The notes under the pieces were generated by a model. The model saw only the letters and a list, made by a program, of their open reading frames with translations. It did no database searches and was not told the origin of the DNA. Source: an uncultured Eubacteriales bacterium (GTDB lineage: Bacteria > Bacillota > Clostridia > Oscillospirales > Acutalibacteraceae). Taken from it: DNA of 58,410 nucleotides. The stretch spans positions 1-58,410 of the forward strand of contig CAKSKA010000013.1 in assembly GCA_934464615.1 (NCBI GenBank), read 5' to 3'. A program made the position numbers and the translations under genes. This document shows positions 9,217-18,040 of this stretch, one piece after another (within the stretch, counting starts at the first letter, position 1; each line of letters begins with the position of its first letter).

Positions 9217-10299
9217 TCACTTCGCTGTTTTCTTTAAATATTTATTCCACATATCAATAATTTTTTTCGGATTAAATGTTTCTGAAATCTTTTGGGCATT
9301 TCTGCCGCATTTATGTGCAAACTCCGGATTATCAATAAATTTTTCCATAGCTGCTGCCAATGCAGTATAATCGCCACACTCTGTAAGCAAACCGTTAACT
9401 GAATCCTTTATTAGTAGTTCCGCACCGCCGGGTGTACATTTTGTAGATACACAAGGCAAACCTAAAGACATTGCCTCAATTAAAGAATTCGGAATTCCCT
9501 CATAATCTGAAGATATAATATACATATCCATATTGAGAAGTTCTGCAGATGGATTATTTACTTTACCGTGAAATATTACATTTTGTGATATTCCGAGTTC
9601 CTGTGTAATCCTTTTACACTCGTCTTCATCAGGTCCGCTGCCGAAAAAATGAAGTGTAATATTTGTATTATGCTTCAACACTTCATTAAATGCTTCAATA
9701 GCAATGTCCTGCCTCTTTTGAATAAGTTCAAACCTACCAACAAAACCTATATTTTTTATGTTTTTTCTATATTCATAAGGTCTGTCAAGTAATACAGGCG
9801 TAACGGGATTAGGTATTACAACACCTTTCTTCCGCAGTGGTCCGGGATAAAGATTTCTTGCACCCTGTGTTTGAAATACCGCACCCTTTGCGCAACACTC
9901 TATACGGCGCATAATTTTGCTTGAAACATCCATATTGCGACTTGGATCCGCACGTTCAGATATTATTACGGGTACACTTTTTAAAAATCCCGAAATCGAT
10001 GCTATAAGGTTTGGCATGTTTAAGAAAGAAACTATGACATCAGGTTTAACCTCTTTTATCGTTTTTAAGAAATCTGAAAGTTCGTCGAATCTTCTTACAA
10101 AACGCTTTTTATGTTCATTACCATTAAAAAGCGTCACATCCCCATTTAACTTTTGGGCAAAATTTGTATTCGGATTCATTCGGTGTATAAATACGGAAAA
10201 ATAATCCCTGTCAATATTGTTAGCAACAAAAGTGAGCATTTTCTGTGCGCCGCCGTAACTTAAATTGTCAGCCAAAAACAAAACCTTAATTTTTTTCAT
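9217..10299 (-). CDS. Glycosyltransferase family 4
   Basis: A 360-aa GT-B fold protein. The N-terminal LADNLSYGGAQKM is the acceptor-side glycine loop. FVGRFELIQKRQDIAIEA starts the donor domain. SSDYEGIPNSLIEAMSLGLPCVST carries the E-x7-E motif that binds the nucleotide sugar. The ATG at 10299 lies two bases after the upstream stop and is preferred to the in-frame GTG at 10308. It acts in the cytoplasm on the lipid-linked glycan. Confidence 0.87.
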   Translation of the reverse strand: MKKIKVLFLADNLSYGGAQKMLTFVANNIDRDYFSVFIHRMNPNTNFAQKLNGDVTLFNGNEHKKRFVRRFDELSDFLKTIKEVKPDVIVSFLNMPNLIASISGFLKSVPVIISERADPSRNMDVSSKIMRRIECCAKGAVFQTQGARNLYPGPLRKKGVVIPNPVTPVLLDRPYEYRKNIKNIGFVGRFELIQKRQDIAIEAFNEVLKHNTNITLHFFGSGPDEDECKRITQELGISQNVIFHGKVNNPSAELLNMDMYIISSDYEGIPNSLIEAMSLGLPCVSTKCTPGGAELLIKDSVNGLLTECGDYTALAAAMEKFIDNPEFAHKCGRNAQKISETFNPKKIIDMWNKYLKKTAK

Positions 10300-10301
10300 T
10301 T

Positions 10302-11258
10302 CTACCACACCGTCATTCCGAATTGTTTATAAAGTGATATTACCGTGCTGAATTTAATTTTTTTAGGCAGGCAATTTTTGAAATTTTTATATGTGTCAGC
10401 CGCCGTCTTTTTACACTCCGCTTTTGCCGCATTATCACCGTTTAAATGCTTTTTCATTCGCATTACAAATGCCGCTTTAAGCAACGGGTAAAAAGCAGTA
10501 GGATATAACATTTTCTTAACGGCATACGGTATACTGCAATCTAATATATTTATTTTTCTTGAAGAGTCTGTACCTTTTTTCCATTTATCAATTTTAGGCT
10601 TATGTATTACACGAACCGAGTCTGTCCATACATGCCGATAGCCCTTATTATATGTTAGTATTGAAGTGCTTAGTTCCTCATATCCGTACTTTAAATTTAG
10701 ATACAACGGATGTGGGAAAAAACCGTTCCGTAAAAAATGGGAATAGCCGTGGTACATAAATATTTGTCTGCAACCGTCAATTTCGCCGCTTTTTGCCAGG
10801 CTGGGTGTTCTGTCACATTTCCATGCCAAGTCATACGCCTTTGTGGTGAGCGATACAACAGAATTATTCGAGTCCATATAATCCAAAGTACCGGTGAAAA
10901 ATGTATTATAACATTCTTCGGATATTACCGCGTCATCGTCAAGAAAATAAGCATATTGTCCGCTTGCCAATTCAAAAGCGGTATTCCTGCCCGGGCCGAC
11001 ACCGATATTTTCATTCAGTTTTTTGTATACAAAATGATATCCGGAATTTTCAAGCAATAATGTAATTTTTTCTTTTGTATCATCTGTCGAAGCGTTATCC
11101 ACAACAACAAATTCTGTTTTCTCCGGCAAAGTGCAGGCAAGGCAACTGTTAATTGCTTCCGTAAGCTGCTCGCATCTGTTCATTGTAATAATGCAAATTG
11201 AAAGCTTATATTCATATCCGTTTACATTACCGTTTTTGCACACAAATTTATCTGGCAT
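10302..11258 (-). CDS. Glycosyltransferase family 2 (rhamnosyl/galactosyl-type)
   Basis: A 318-aa transferase: SICIITMNRCEQLTEAI at the N-terminus, VVVDNASTDDT as the first nucleotide-binding motif, and YFLDDDAVI as the DxD motif. The GVGPGRNTAFELASG stretch between them is typical of GT2 enzymes acting on rhamnan or galactan-like chains. The ATG at 11258 has AGAGGAG five bases upstream and is preferred over the in-frame TTG at 11273. A basic C-terminal half may lie on the membrane. Confidence 0.85.
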   Translation of the reverse strand: MPDKFVCKNGNVNGYEYKLSICIITMNRCEQLTEAINSCLACTLPEKTEFVVVDNASTDDTKEKITLLLENSGYHFVYKKLNENIGVGPGRNTAFELASGQYAYFLDDDAVISEECYNTFFTGTLDYMDSNNSVVSLTTKAYDLAWKCDRTPSLAKSGEIDGCRQIFMYHGYSHFLRNGFFPHPLYLNLKYGYEELSTSILTYNKGYRHVWTDSVRVIHKPKIDKWKKGTDSSRKINILDCSIPYAVKKMLYPTAFYPLLKAAFVMRMKKHLNGDNAAKAECKKTAADTYKNFKNCLPKKIKFSTVISLYKQFGMTVW

Positions 11259-11286
11259 AAATGCTCCTCTCAATATGCATTAAAAA

Positions 11287-12324
11287 TCAATCTAACTGTT
11301 GCGTTAATATTTTAATTACTGTTTCCGGTAAAAATTTCTTGCTTTCTTTCAGGCAATTAATTTTTAAGTTATTAATTGCCGTCGGATCGGATTCACATTT
11401 TTCAAGGATTTCGCAAAGTATGTTTACATCTTTAGTCGGAAACACTAAGCCAACCGAATCATTTACAATTTCTCTATTATAGCGCCAATCTGATGCTATT
11501 ACAGGTACGCCTGCGGAATACGCGTCTATAAGTGTACCGGCAAAACCCTCGCCGTCGTAAAAAGTGGGGAACAAGAGTGCAAAGTAATTTTTAAGTACTT
11601 CCACGCTTTTATCAAACTGCACTGCACCGCAGTATTTAACATATTCGGGAAAAGTACTTTGCAGTTGATCAAACCATTCTTTCTGTCCGGCATCAACATT
11701 GCCGTAAATATCAAGCGTTAAAACTGTTTTGCCGAATTTTTCATTTACTCTTTTTACGGCATTTATCGCATCCTCAATGCCCTTTTCTTTCATTACACGG
11801 GAAAATGTGCAAAGTTTATACGGTTGTCCTGTTGTATAAACCAATTCATCCTCTTTAAGTATTGTCAAATCCTTGCAATTAGGCATAACCGTTACATTTT
11901 TAAACCCCTTGTCCTGCAATGCTTTTTTCATAACAACGGTTTCAACATAAATTGCATCAAACTTTTTGAGGCATTTTTCAAGATGCGGTTTATTGCCCAA
12001 CATTTCCTGCAGCCAACCGCCTATTACCACATAGTGCAGTTTTGTTTTGCGGAATTTTTTAATAAATGTAAGCAACGGCGCGTAAATTCTAAGTCCGTTA
12101 TGTGCCGGCAAAATTATGACATTTTTTGATTTATGCATTGCCGAAAGGCAAACAAACGGCGCTTTTAAAAGCGATTTTAAAGATCCGTGCGTATCATATT
12201 TAATAATTTCGTTCCCGCCGTAAATCTTACATAACTGATCTGTAATTATTTTTGTTTTTACCGTTTGCCCGTCAAGACAATTAAGTCCGAAACCGAAATG
12301 CCCTATTATTGCAGCTTTTTTCAT
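11287..12324 (-). CDS. Glycosyltransferase family 4
   Basis: A 345-aa GT-B protein. GHFGFGLNCLDGQTVKTK at residues 8-25 is the N-terminal acceptor loop, FSRVMKEKGIEDAI starts the donor domain, and FYDGEGFAGTLIDAYSAGVPVIASDW carries the E-x7-E-like motif. AAGGTG lies upstream of the ATG. It is one of two GT4 enzymes in the operon and presumably acts in the middle of repeat-unit assembly. No further specificity can be read. Confidence 0.85.
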   Translation of the reverse strand: MKKAAIIGHFGFGLNCLDGQTVKTKIITDQLCKIYGGNEIIKYDTHGSLKSLLKAPFVCLSAMHKSKNVIILPAHNGLRIYAPLLTFIKKFRKTKLHYVVIGGWLQEMLGNKPHLEKCLKKFDAIYVETVVMKKALQDKGFKNVTVMPNCKDLTILKEDELVYTTGQPYKLCTFSRVMKEKGIEDAINAVKRVNEKFGKTVLTLDIYGNVDAGQKEWFDQLQSTFPEYVKYCGAVQFDKSVEVLKNYFALLFPTFYDGEGFAGTLIDAYSAGVPVIASDWRYNREIVNDSVGLVFPTKDVNILCEILEKCESDPTAINNLKINCLKESKKFLPETVIKILTQQLD

Positions 12325-12362
12325 ACTTACACCTTAAATTTCTACATTGCTTATAAATTAAA

Positions 12363-13115
12363 TCATTTAATATGCAATACCTTAATCAAACACCAATAAC
12401 AAATGTGGAAAGCGGATCTTATCACGCTTAAATGTTCTATTTTCCTGTACAAAATCCAATGATATTTAATAACCTTAAGTTTGTTGCTGGATATTGAATT
12501 TTTACGGATACGGTACTTCATAAGTACATCCGGCATACCGTATATATACTTCTCTTTTTTAAGCATTTGCAGCCACAAGGCATCGTCGTTTCTTTTGCGT
12601 ATATTCGGGACTTCAAACTTTCCCATTTTTTCAACATCATACACAACCGTAGAATTGCCCACCGGACAGTCAAGAAGCAGCCTGTTATAATTTGTCTTTT
12701 TAACGGTTTTTATTGTCTTGCCTAACAAATTATCGTCTTCATCAATTTGCTCATAAGCAGTGCAGGAAAAAGCATAATCGTTTTCCTGCATCCATTTTAT
12801 CTGACGTTCAAGTTTATCCGGCATCCAAACATCATCACTGTCAAGAAACGCCATATATGCGCCCTGTGCCAGTTTCATGGCGGTTGTCCTTGCCACCGCA
12901 GCGCCAGAATTGACTTCAAGTAAATGATACTTAATGCGGGAATCGTTTTTTATATACTCCTCAACAATTTCCTTTGTATTGTCGGAAGAACGGTCGTCGA
13001 CAATAATCATTTCCCAATTACCGTAAGTCTGCGCCCTTACCGAATCAATGGTCCTTGCGATAAACTTTGCACAGTTATATGTAGGCGTAATTACCGATAC
13101 CAACTTTTCATTCAT
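12363..13115 (-). CDS. Glycosyltransferase family 2 (EpsE-like)
   Basis: A compact 250-aa GT-A transferase with SVITPTYNCAKFIARTI, VDDRSSDNT near 39-47 and FLDSDDVWMPDKL near 90-102. In many capsule loci this short type adds the second sugar right after the phosphoglycosyl transferase. Its position fits: it overlaps that gene by four bases (ATGA). A basic C-terminal amphipathic region follows the catalytic domain. Confidence 0.86.
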   Translation of the reverse strand: MNEKLVSVITPTYNCAKFIARTIDSVRAQTYGNWEMIIVDDRSSDNTKEIVEEYIKNDSRIKYHLLEVNSGAAVARTTAMKLAQGAYMAFLDSDDVWMPDKLERQIKWMQENDYAFSCTAYEQIDEDDNLLGKTIKTVKKTNYNRLLLDCPVGNSTVVYDVEKMGKFEVPNIRKRNDDALWLQMLKKEKYIYGMPDVLMKYRIRKNSISSNKLKVIKYHWILYRKIEHLSVIRSAFHICYWCLIKVLHIK

Positions 13116-13882
13116 ACTTTGCTTTCCTCGCTAACCTGTTCTTCCGTCTCGGAAATTTGAGTCATACTTACCGTCATTTCTTCATAATCGCAGTTATATT
13201 CTTTACCGCATACAGCAAAGAATGTCATAAACATAATTTTAATATCGTTCCAAAAGCTGAAATCTTCGATGCCCTTTAAATTAAAGTACATTTTTTGCGG
13301 CAAAACTTCTTCAATATACGTTTTGTCGGTATCTGTCGCATCTTTAAGCAATCGGCTTTCATCCTTATAATAAATACTTGTAAGGTTTGTAATGCCTGCC
13401 GGCAATAAAAACGTAGCCGTCATTTCGGGCGTGTAGTGCGCTGTGTATTTCGGCACTTCCGGACGCGTACCCACAAAAGTCATGCTGCCGTTAAGTACGT
13501 TTAAAAGCTGGCTTATTTCGTCCAGACGCCAATCCCTTATCTTTTTGCCCACACGCGTAACTCTGGCATCGTTACTAACCGTTACCTGTGTGCCGATTTT
13601 ATCGGCATTTTGCACCATTGTACGAAATTTATAAATCTTAAACGTCTTGCCGTACTGTGTTACGCGTACCTGTCTGTAAAAAACAGGTCCGGGGCTGTCG
13701 ATTTTTATAGCCAGCGCCAATACCAAAAACACAGGCGACAAAACTATAAGCATAATAAGCGAAACCGTTATATCAAACACACGTTTGAAAAACAAACTTG
13801 CTCTTTTTTTATCCAGTATATCGTAATAATGCCTGACTTCATCTGTTTTCATAAAGTCAGGCAGTTCGTTCCATTTAGTCAT
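13112..13882 (-). CDS. Undecaprenyl-phosphate phosphoglycosyl transferase, monotopic (PglC/WcaJ-like)
   Basis: A 256-aa bacterial sugar transferase. After a basic N-terminus a single hydrophobic segment (DITVSLIMLIVLSPVFLVLA, near 37-56) is the re-entrant membrane helix. It is followed by the family block DSPGPVFYRQVRVTQYGK, FKIYKFRTM, and the catalytic Asp-Glu dyad in RDWRLDEISQLLN. It transfers a sugar phosphate from a UDP sugar to undecaprenyl phosphate and so starts the repeat unit. Short PglC-type enzymes often use diacetylbacillosamine-like sugars, and the adjoining aminotransferase supports that. The N-terminal dimer domain of long WcaJ forms is absent. Confidence 0.9.
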   Translation of the reverse strand: MTKWNELPDFMKTDEVRHYYDILDKKRASLFFKRVFDITVSLIMLIVLSPVFLVLALAIKIDSPGPVFYRQVRVTQYGKTFKIYKFRTMVQNADKIGTQVTVSNDARVTRVGKKIRDWRLDEISQLLNVLNGSMTFVGTRPEVPKYTAHYTPEMTATFLLPAGITNLTSIYYKDESRLLKDATDTDKTYIEEVLPQKMYFNLKGIEDFSFWNDIKIMFMTFFAVCGKEYNCDYEEMTVSMTQISETEEQVSEESKV

Positions 13883-13908
13883 ATGTACGAAACTCCCGCT
13901 GTGTAAAA

Positions 13909-15111
13909 TTAAATATACTTACCAAGTATTTTTGAATAATTGTCTATAATATAATCCACTTCGTCATCGGTAAGCAGTGTATGCAGCGGTAAGGTAATTT
14001 CGTTTGCAAAGTGTGCATAAGCATTAGGATAATCCTTAATATCAAATCCCAGATTTTTATACGCCGTAAGCAGCGGCAAAGGTTTATAATGCACATTGCA
14101 AGCTATACCGTTTTGCGCCATCTCGGTTATAATTTCATTTCTCTGCTCCGGTGTTATTGACGGAACGCGAGTTATATAAAGATGCCCCGAGGACGTATTT
14201 ACATCTGTATAATGCGGCAATGTTTCAACACCCAAAGGTTTAAACGCTACATCATAACGTGAAATAATTTCTTTTCTGCGCGCAAGCATACCGCCGTAAC
14301 GCTTTAGCTGTGCCAAACCGATTGCAGCGGTGATATCCGTCATATTACATTTATAGTAGGTGCCTACAACATCATATTCCCAAGCACCGAGTTTTGTTTT
14401 GCTTAATGCGTCTTTTGACTGACCGTGAAGTGACAAAAGCTGTAATTTACGGTAAAGTTCTTCATCATCAACGCCCTCTATATGCCGCCATGTAAGCGCG
14501 CCGCCTTCGGCTGTGGTAAGGTTTTTAACGGCATGGAACGAAAATGACGAGAAATCTGCAATACTGCCTGCCGCCGCACCGCAATGTTTTGCGCCGAAAG
14601 CGTGTGCGGTATCCGCAAGAACCGCAACCCTGCCGATAGCCGCCTGTAAGGCGTTGCCGGGTTTAAACAAATGCTTTTTGGACTCGACAATTTCAAATAT
14701 ACGTTCATAATCGCAGGGTACACCGCCGAGATCCACAGGTATTACCGCTTTTGTTTTTTCATTTATTGCGGCTGCAAGTTTTTCATAGTCCATTTCAAAA
14801 CTGTCAGGACATATGTCTATAAGCACAAGTTTTGCGCCTACATGTTCAACCACCGCCGCAGACGCGGTATATGTATATGCGGTTGTAATTACCTCGTCGC
14901 CTTCGCCTATTCCGAGGAGCCTTAAAGCCATTTCCGCACAAGCCGTTTGTGAATTTAAGCATACACATCTTGCCGCACCGGTATAGACCTCTATTTCACG
15001 TTCAAACTGTTTAGTACGCGGTCCTGTCGTTATCCAACCGGATTTAAGCGCCTTAATAACCTCGTCTATTTCCGACTCCGTTATATCGGGTGGGGAGAAC
15101 GGAATATTCAT
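13909..15111 (-). CDS. DegT/DnrJ/EryC1-type sugar aminotransferase
   Basis: A 400-aa PLP-dependent aminotransferase of the PglE/PseC/ArnB type, making an amino sugar nucleotide from a 4-keto precursor. SGWITTGPRTKQFE near residue 24-37 and the lysine in SFHAVKNLTTAEGG, which forms the PLP Schiff base, are family hallmarks. The start at 15111 is chosen because AGAGGGG lies about seven bases upstream; the longer frame begins with TTG at 15132. It is the first gene of the operon, 40 bases from a consensus promoter, and probably makes the sugar used by the next gene's product. Confidence 0.9.
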   Translation of the reverse strand: MNIPFSPPDITESEIDEVIKALKSGWITTGPRTKQFEREIEVYTGAARCVCLNSQTACAEMALRLLGIGEGDEVITTAYTYTASAAVVEHVGAKLVLIDICPDSFEMDYEKLAAAINEKTKAVIPVDLGGVPCDYERIFEIVESKKHLFKPGNALQAAIGRVAVLADTAHAFGAKHCGAAAGSIADFSSFSFHAVKNLTTAEGGALTWRHIEGVDDEELYRKLQLLSLHGQSKDALSKTKLGAWEYDVVGTYYKCNMTDITAAIGLAQLKRYGGMLARRKEIISRYDVAFKPLGVETLPHYTDVNTSSGHLYITRVPSITPEQRNEIITEMAQNGIACNVHYKPLPLLTAYKNLGFDIKDYPNAYAHFANEITLPLHTLLTDDEVDYIIDNYSKILGKYI

Positions 15112-15150
15112 ATTACAACCCCTCTTCAACAAATAATTTCAATTCGATTA

Positions 15151-15179
15151 ATTATACCATTTTTAATATAGATTGTCAA
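15151..15179 (-). promoter_or_regulatory. Promoter of the polysaccharide operon
   Basis: On the minus strand TTGACA (15174-15179) and TATAAT (15151-15156) are separated by exactly 17 bases, a perfect sigma-A promoter 40 bases before the aminotransferase start. No other good promoter was seen inside the operon, so the 15-kb gene series may depend on it. Confidence 0.85.
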
Positions 15180-15299
15180 TTATACATACTGCAAAACAAG
15201 TGTGTCGCACATCAGGAAAAATTAGGCTTAAACAGATAAAATTACCGGAAATTTTTGTCGCATTTCGCAATGTACCGTGCGGCTTTACGTTTAGGGAAA

Positions 15300-15884
15300 T
15301 TAAAGTCCGAATATATCTTTAACCCGGTCAAAGCTCTTAATCGGCTGCATATTATCAGTCGGCAAATTCAGGGTTTTATCCATTAAAACAGTGTTGTACC
15401 ACCTGCCGAATTTATATCCGCAGTTTTCCACCATGCCTTCCATACGGTAACCCATTTTTTCGTGGAAATGCACGCTGTTATACACTTTTGCCTGACTGTC
15501 GTCCATCGGCGGTGTAATAATCGCAATTGCTTTTACAACGCCCTGTGCTTTAAGTATTTCTTCCATTAATGCATACAGTTTGCCGCCTATTCCGTACCCG
15601 CGTTTTTCGGGATTTAAGTAAACCGTCATTTCCGCATCCCAGCCGTATGCCGCCCTTTCCTTAAAGCGTGATGCGTACGCATAACCTAATATTTCGCCGT
15701 CCGCATATGCTACAAGGTACGGATATTTTTTTAGTGTATTTGAAATTCTGTTTTCAAATTCCTGCAGGGACGGCACTTCATATTCGTAGGTAATTGCCGT
15801 GTTTTTAACATAATAAGCATATATATCCAGCAATTTTTGTGCGTCTGTTGGTTTTGCCGCGCGTATCTCTGCTTTTTCCGACAT
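15300..15884 (-). CDS. GNAT N-acetyltransferase, phosphinothricin acetyltransferase-like
   Basis: A 194-aa protein of the PAT/YncA-like GNAT family that acetylates small amines such as methionine sulfoximine or phosphinothricin. Visible family features are IRAAKPTDAQKLLDIYAYYV at the N-terminus, FENRISNTLKKYPYLVA, the acetyl-CoA loop KRGYGIGGKLYALM, and the C-terminal FHEKMGYRMEG. The start at 15884 is chosen because AAAGGAG lies nine bases upstream, not the earlier in-frame start at 15917. It is a single gene between the tRNA-Arg and the polysaccharide promoter. Confidence 0.85.
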   Translation of the reverse strand: MSEKAEIRAAKPTDAQKLLDIYAYYVKNTAITYEYEVPSLQEFENRISNTLKKYPYLVAYADGEILGYAYASRFKERAAYGWDAEMTVYLNPEKRGYGIGGKLYALMEEILKAQGVVKAIAIITPPMDDSQAKVYNSVHFHEKMGYRMEGMVENCGYKFGRWYNTVLMDKTLNLPTDNMQPIKSFDRVKDIFGL

Positions 15885-15935
15885 AAATATTTCTCCTTTA
15901 TTGTAAAAAAGTGTCAAATAAGCAACTAAAAACTT

Positions 15936-15960
15936 AAAAACCCTCGCCCTTTCGGGCGAG
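15936..15960 (-). terminator. Terminator after tRNA-Arg
   Basis: CTCGCCC (15943-15949) and GGGCGAG (15954-15960) form a seven-base-pair stem with a four-base loop. On the minus strand, downstream of the tRNA, it is followed by a run of T. Confidence 0.85.
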
Positions 15961-15968
15961 AGTTTTCC

Positions 15969-16045
15969 TGGCGCGCTGAAAGGGACTCGAACCCCCGACC
16001 CTCTGCTTAGAAGGCAGATGCTCTATCCGGCTGAGCTATCAGCGC
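15969..16045 (-). tRNA. tRNA-Arg (anticodon TCT)
   Basis: A 77-base cloverleaf on the minus strand. Acceptor arms GCGCTGA and TCAGCGC pair, with discriminator G and an encoded CCA. The D arm starts TAGCTCAGCC, the anticodon loop CTTCTAA carries TCT, and the T arm contains GGGGGTTCGAGTCCC. It reads AGA codons, common in AT-rich genomes. Confidence 0.95.
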
Positions 16046-16074
16046 AAATGTCATTCTTATAAACAACATTAAAT

Positions 16075-16103
16075 AATATAACACAGTTTCAAGGTATAGT
16101 CAA
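16075..16103 (-). promoter_or_regulatory. Promoter of tRNA-Arg
   Basis: On the minus strand TTGACT (16098-16103), a 17-base spacer and TATATT (16075-16080) lie about 30 bases before the tRNA 5' end. Confidence 0.75.
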
Positions 16104-16121
16104 GTTAAAAATCATACCCCG

Positions 16122-16646
16122 TTAAATAATTTCTATTTGACATGAGCGCATTACCGTAACTGCCGCATCATGCGCTTGAGGTGTTGTTCCGGCGCATAAA
16201 TCCGCACAAACGCTTATTTTGTTTTCCGGAAATCTGGATTTAAGCATTAAGGCGTTGGAAACAACGCATATATCCGTGCAAACGCCGACAATTTCAATTT
16301 CAAAATCGCCGTTCGGATATTGGCAATCTATTATTATCGGCAGTTCGTTGGACGCAAAGCCGATCTTTTGCACATCGGACGTATTTTTGCCGACAAGCGC
16401 ACGCTTAATTCTGTCGTCAAGTTCCCATCCGTAAGTATCCTTTACACAATGTACTACAGGCAAATGTCTGCCTTCGGACGTATTTAAGTAATTTGCAAAA
16501 TGTGTATCGCGTGTTGTATAAATCATACCGTCAAAATTTTTGATTTTTTCGGCAACGGCATCGGCTATTTTATCAGCCTGCTCATTTTTGAGCGCTCCCG
16601 TTATAAAATCGTTTTGCATATCCACAACAACAAGTATTTTATTCAT
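16122..16646 (-). CDS. Isochorismatase-family cysteine hydrolase (nicotinamidase-like)
   Basis: A 174-aa cysteine hydrolase. VVVDMQNDFITGAL near the N-terminus supplies the catalytic Asp, and VGVCTDICVVSNALMLKS supplies the nucleophilic Cys. A middle Lys completes the usual D-K-C triad. Family members hydrolyse nicotinamide, isochorismate or related amides; nicotinamidase is plausible because TRDTHFANYLNT resembles the metal-binding region. The start at 16646 has AAGGAG with good spacing and removes a 21-residue unlikely extension. The gene follows trmO by 55 bases. Confidence 0.8.
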   Translation of the reverse strand: MNKILVVVDMQNDFITGALKNEQADKIADAVAEKIKNFDGMIYTTRDTHFANYLNTSEGRHLPVVHCVKDTYGWELDDRIKRALVGKNTSDVQKIGFASNELPIIIDCQYPNGDFEIEIVGVCTDICVVSNALMLKSRFPENKISVCADLCAGTTPQAHDAAVTVMRSCQIEII

Positions 16647-16701
16647 TTCAATTCTCCTTAATATCTGTAACCGTAAGTGTTTCAGGTTTTGAGGCAATGT
16701 A

Positions 16702-17397
16702 TTATTCAAAATTTTGCTTCGTAGGCGTGACAGGTTTGAGTCCTGTCACACTAAGCGTTTTACCGCTTACCTTAAACTTTACTTCATAATCGGCAAATAA
16801 AAACCCGTACTCCCGTGTTTCATCCTCAATATACGAAGGCCGCGGATCAAAACTTAACGCCTGTATCAGTTCTTCCCTTAAATTGTCCTTTACTGCCGAA
16901 ATAATACTATCATCACAAACCACGTTTAAACGCCTATCGGGCAGGTTTTGCGTAAAACCGCCTACAGCCGACGGCACACAATCGGCATACGGCAAATAAG
17001 GTTTTATATCGTAAATCGGAGTCATATCCATTAAATCCGCACCCGATACATTTAAAACCGGACCGAGCGCCGCGTCATACTCTATACTTTCAAGTTTTAA
17101 AACCGAAAGTCCTATGGAATTAGGTCTAAACGGCGAGCGTGTTGCAAACACGCCCATGCGTATATTTCCGCCGAGCATGGGCGGGCGTACCGTAGGCGAC
17201 CATTGTTTTTGCGCCGTCTGCGAAAACTGCCATATAACCCATATATGCGAAAAATCTTCCAATCCGCGAAAAGCGTCGGGCACACGGTACGGTTTTTCAA
17301 AAACAATTTTTCCTTTTATTTTCCCTGCCAATCCCGATTGACGCGGCAAACCGAACTTAGTCGGAAAATCCGTATGTATATGCGCAATAACGTCCAT
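16702..17397 (-). CDS. trmO: tRNA (N6-threonylcarbamoyladenosine-37) methyltransferase TrmO
   Basis: A 231-aa TrmO/TsaA (UPF0066) protein that methylates t6A37 in some tRNAs using S-adenosylmethionine. Motifs: HTDFPTKFGLPRQSG at the N-terminus, GLEDFSHIWVIW, and ATRSPFRPNSIGLSVLKLE. The C-terminal domain DPRPSYIEDETREYGF is also typical. The last 16 residues (SVTGLKPVTPTKQNFE) are encoded by a palindromic repeat that recurs at 32574-32606, so the natural C-terminus may have been altered by that element. RBS GAGGTGG precedes the ATG. Confidence 0.9.
   Translation of the reverse strand: MDVIAHIHTDFPTKFGLPRQSGLAGKIKGKIVFEKPYRVPDAFRGLEDFSHIWVIWQFSQTAQKQWSPTVRPPMLGGNIRMGVFATRSPFRPNSIGLSVLKLESIEYDAALGPVLNVSGADLMDMTPIYDIKPYLPYADCVPSAVGGFTQNLPDRRLNVVCDDSIISAVKDNLREELIQALSFDPRPSYIEDETREYGFLFADYEVKFKVSGKTLSVTGLKPVTPTKQNFE
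16727..16751 (-). repeat. Palindromic tRNA-T-arm-like repeat, copy A
   Basis: GTGACAGG (16727-16734) and CCTGTCAC (16742-16749) flank a seven-base loop. Read on the coding strand it nearly equals copy B at 32574-32606, and like B it lies at the 3' end of a gene. Here it is translated as part of TrmO. The loop and arms also resemble the T arm of tRNA-Pro at 24711. Confidence 0.6.
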
Positions 17398-17414
17398 TTT
17401 GCCACCTCTGAAAG

Positions 17415-17443
17415 ATTATATATTAAACCGCCCGCATTTTCAA
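17415..17443 (-). promoter_or_regulatory. Promoter of trmO
   Basis: On the minus strand TTGAAA (17438-17443), a 17-base spacer and TATAAT (17415-17420) lie just upstream of trmO. The -35 box nearly abuts the divergent PAP2 promoter. Confidence 0.65.
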
Positions 17444-17450
17444 GCCGTTA

Positions 17451-17479
17451 TTGACAATTTGCCGTTATACTTTTAAAAT
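17451..17479 (+). promoter_or_regulatory. Promoter of the PAP2 phosphatase gene
   Basis: TTGACA (17451-17456), a 17-base spacer and TAAAAT (17474-17479), placed 41 bases before the ATG. Confidence 0.65.
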
Positions 17480-17520
17480 ATATTTGTTAAAAACCGATTA
17501 TTTTTTTGAAAGGTAACTCT

Positions 17521-18012
17521 ATGCGTAAGGATTTCTATATAAATATATATAATTTTGTGCAAAGGCACAAAATGGGGCATTTTCTTAAAATACTGAACTC
17601 CGCAATTACGGCGGCGGTATTCTTATTCTATCCCATATTGCTTGTGTGTCTTTATTTTAACCGCTATGCCGATATTTTAAAAATGGTGTTCGTGCCGCTG
17701 TGTTCGTTTTTACTGCTGACGGTTTTCAGGACGATAATAAATGCGCCGCGTCCGTATGAGGTTTTCGGCACCGTGCCGTTGACCGACGGCAAAAAAAACG
17801 GAAAATCGTTTCCGTCAAGGCATACTTTTTCCTGTTTTATAATCGCCCTGTGCTGTCTGCATTTAAATACTTTGCTCGGCATTGCCATGTTGGTTGCGGC
17901 CGCCGTTTTAGGCATGCTTCGTGTTGTGTGCGGCGTGCATTTTATAAAGGATGTAATTGCGGCGGCAATATTTGCCGTGCTTTCCTATGTTATAGGATTT
18001 ATAATTATTTAA
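17521..18012 (+). CDS. PAP2-family membrane phosphatase
   Basis: A 163-aa membrane protein with about five helices and the three phosphatidic acid phosphatase motifs: an RP in TIINAPRPYE, the PSRH in KSFPSRHTFSC, and the R-x5-H-x3-D in RVVCGVHFIKDV. Such enzymes dephosphorylate lipid phosphates, for example undecaprenyl diphosphate or phosphatidic acid, on the outer membrane face. The ATG at 17521 follows GAAAGG and is preferred to the in-frame TTG at 17506. It is a single gene that converges on recG with a shared terminator. The substrate is unknown. Confidence 0.88.
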   Translation: MRKDFYINIYNFVQRHKMGHFLKILNSAITAAVFLFYPILLVCLYFNRYADILKMVFVPLCSFLLLTVFRTIINAPRPYEVFGTVPLTDGKKNGKSFPSRHTFSCFIIALCCLHLNTLLGIAMLVAAAVLGMLRVVCGVHFIKDVIAAAIFAVLSYVIGFIII

Positions 18013-18016
18013 AATC

Positions 18017-18040
18017 AAAGTCCCGAATTATCGGGACTTT
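18017..18040. terminator. Bidirectional terminator between PAP2 gene and recG
   Basis: AAAGTCCCGA (18017-18026) and TCGGGACTTT (18031-18040) form a ten-base-pair stem with an ATTA loop, flanked by A-rich and T-rich sequence. It serves both convergent genes and touches the recG stop codon. Confidence 0.85.
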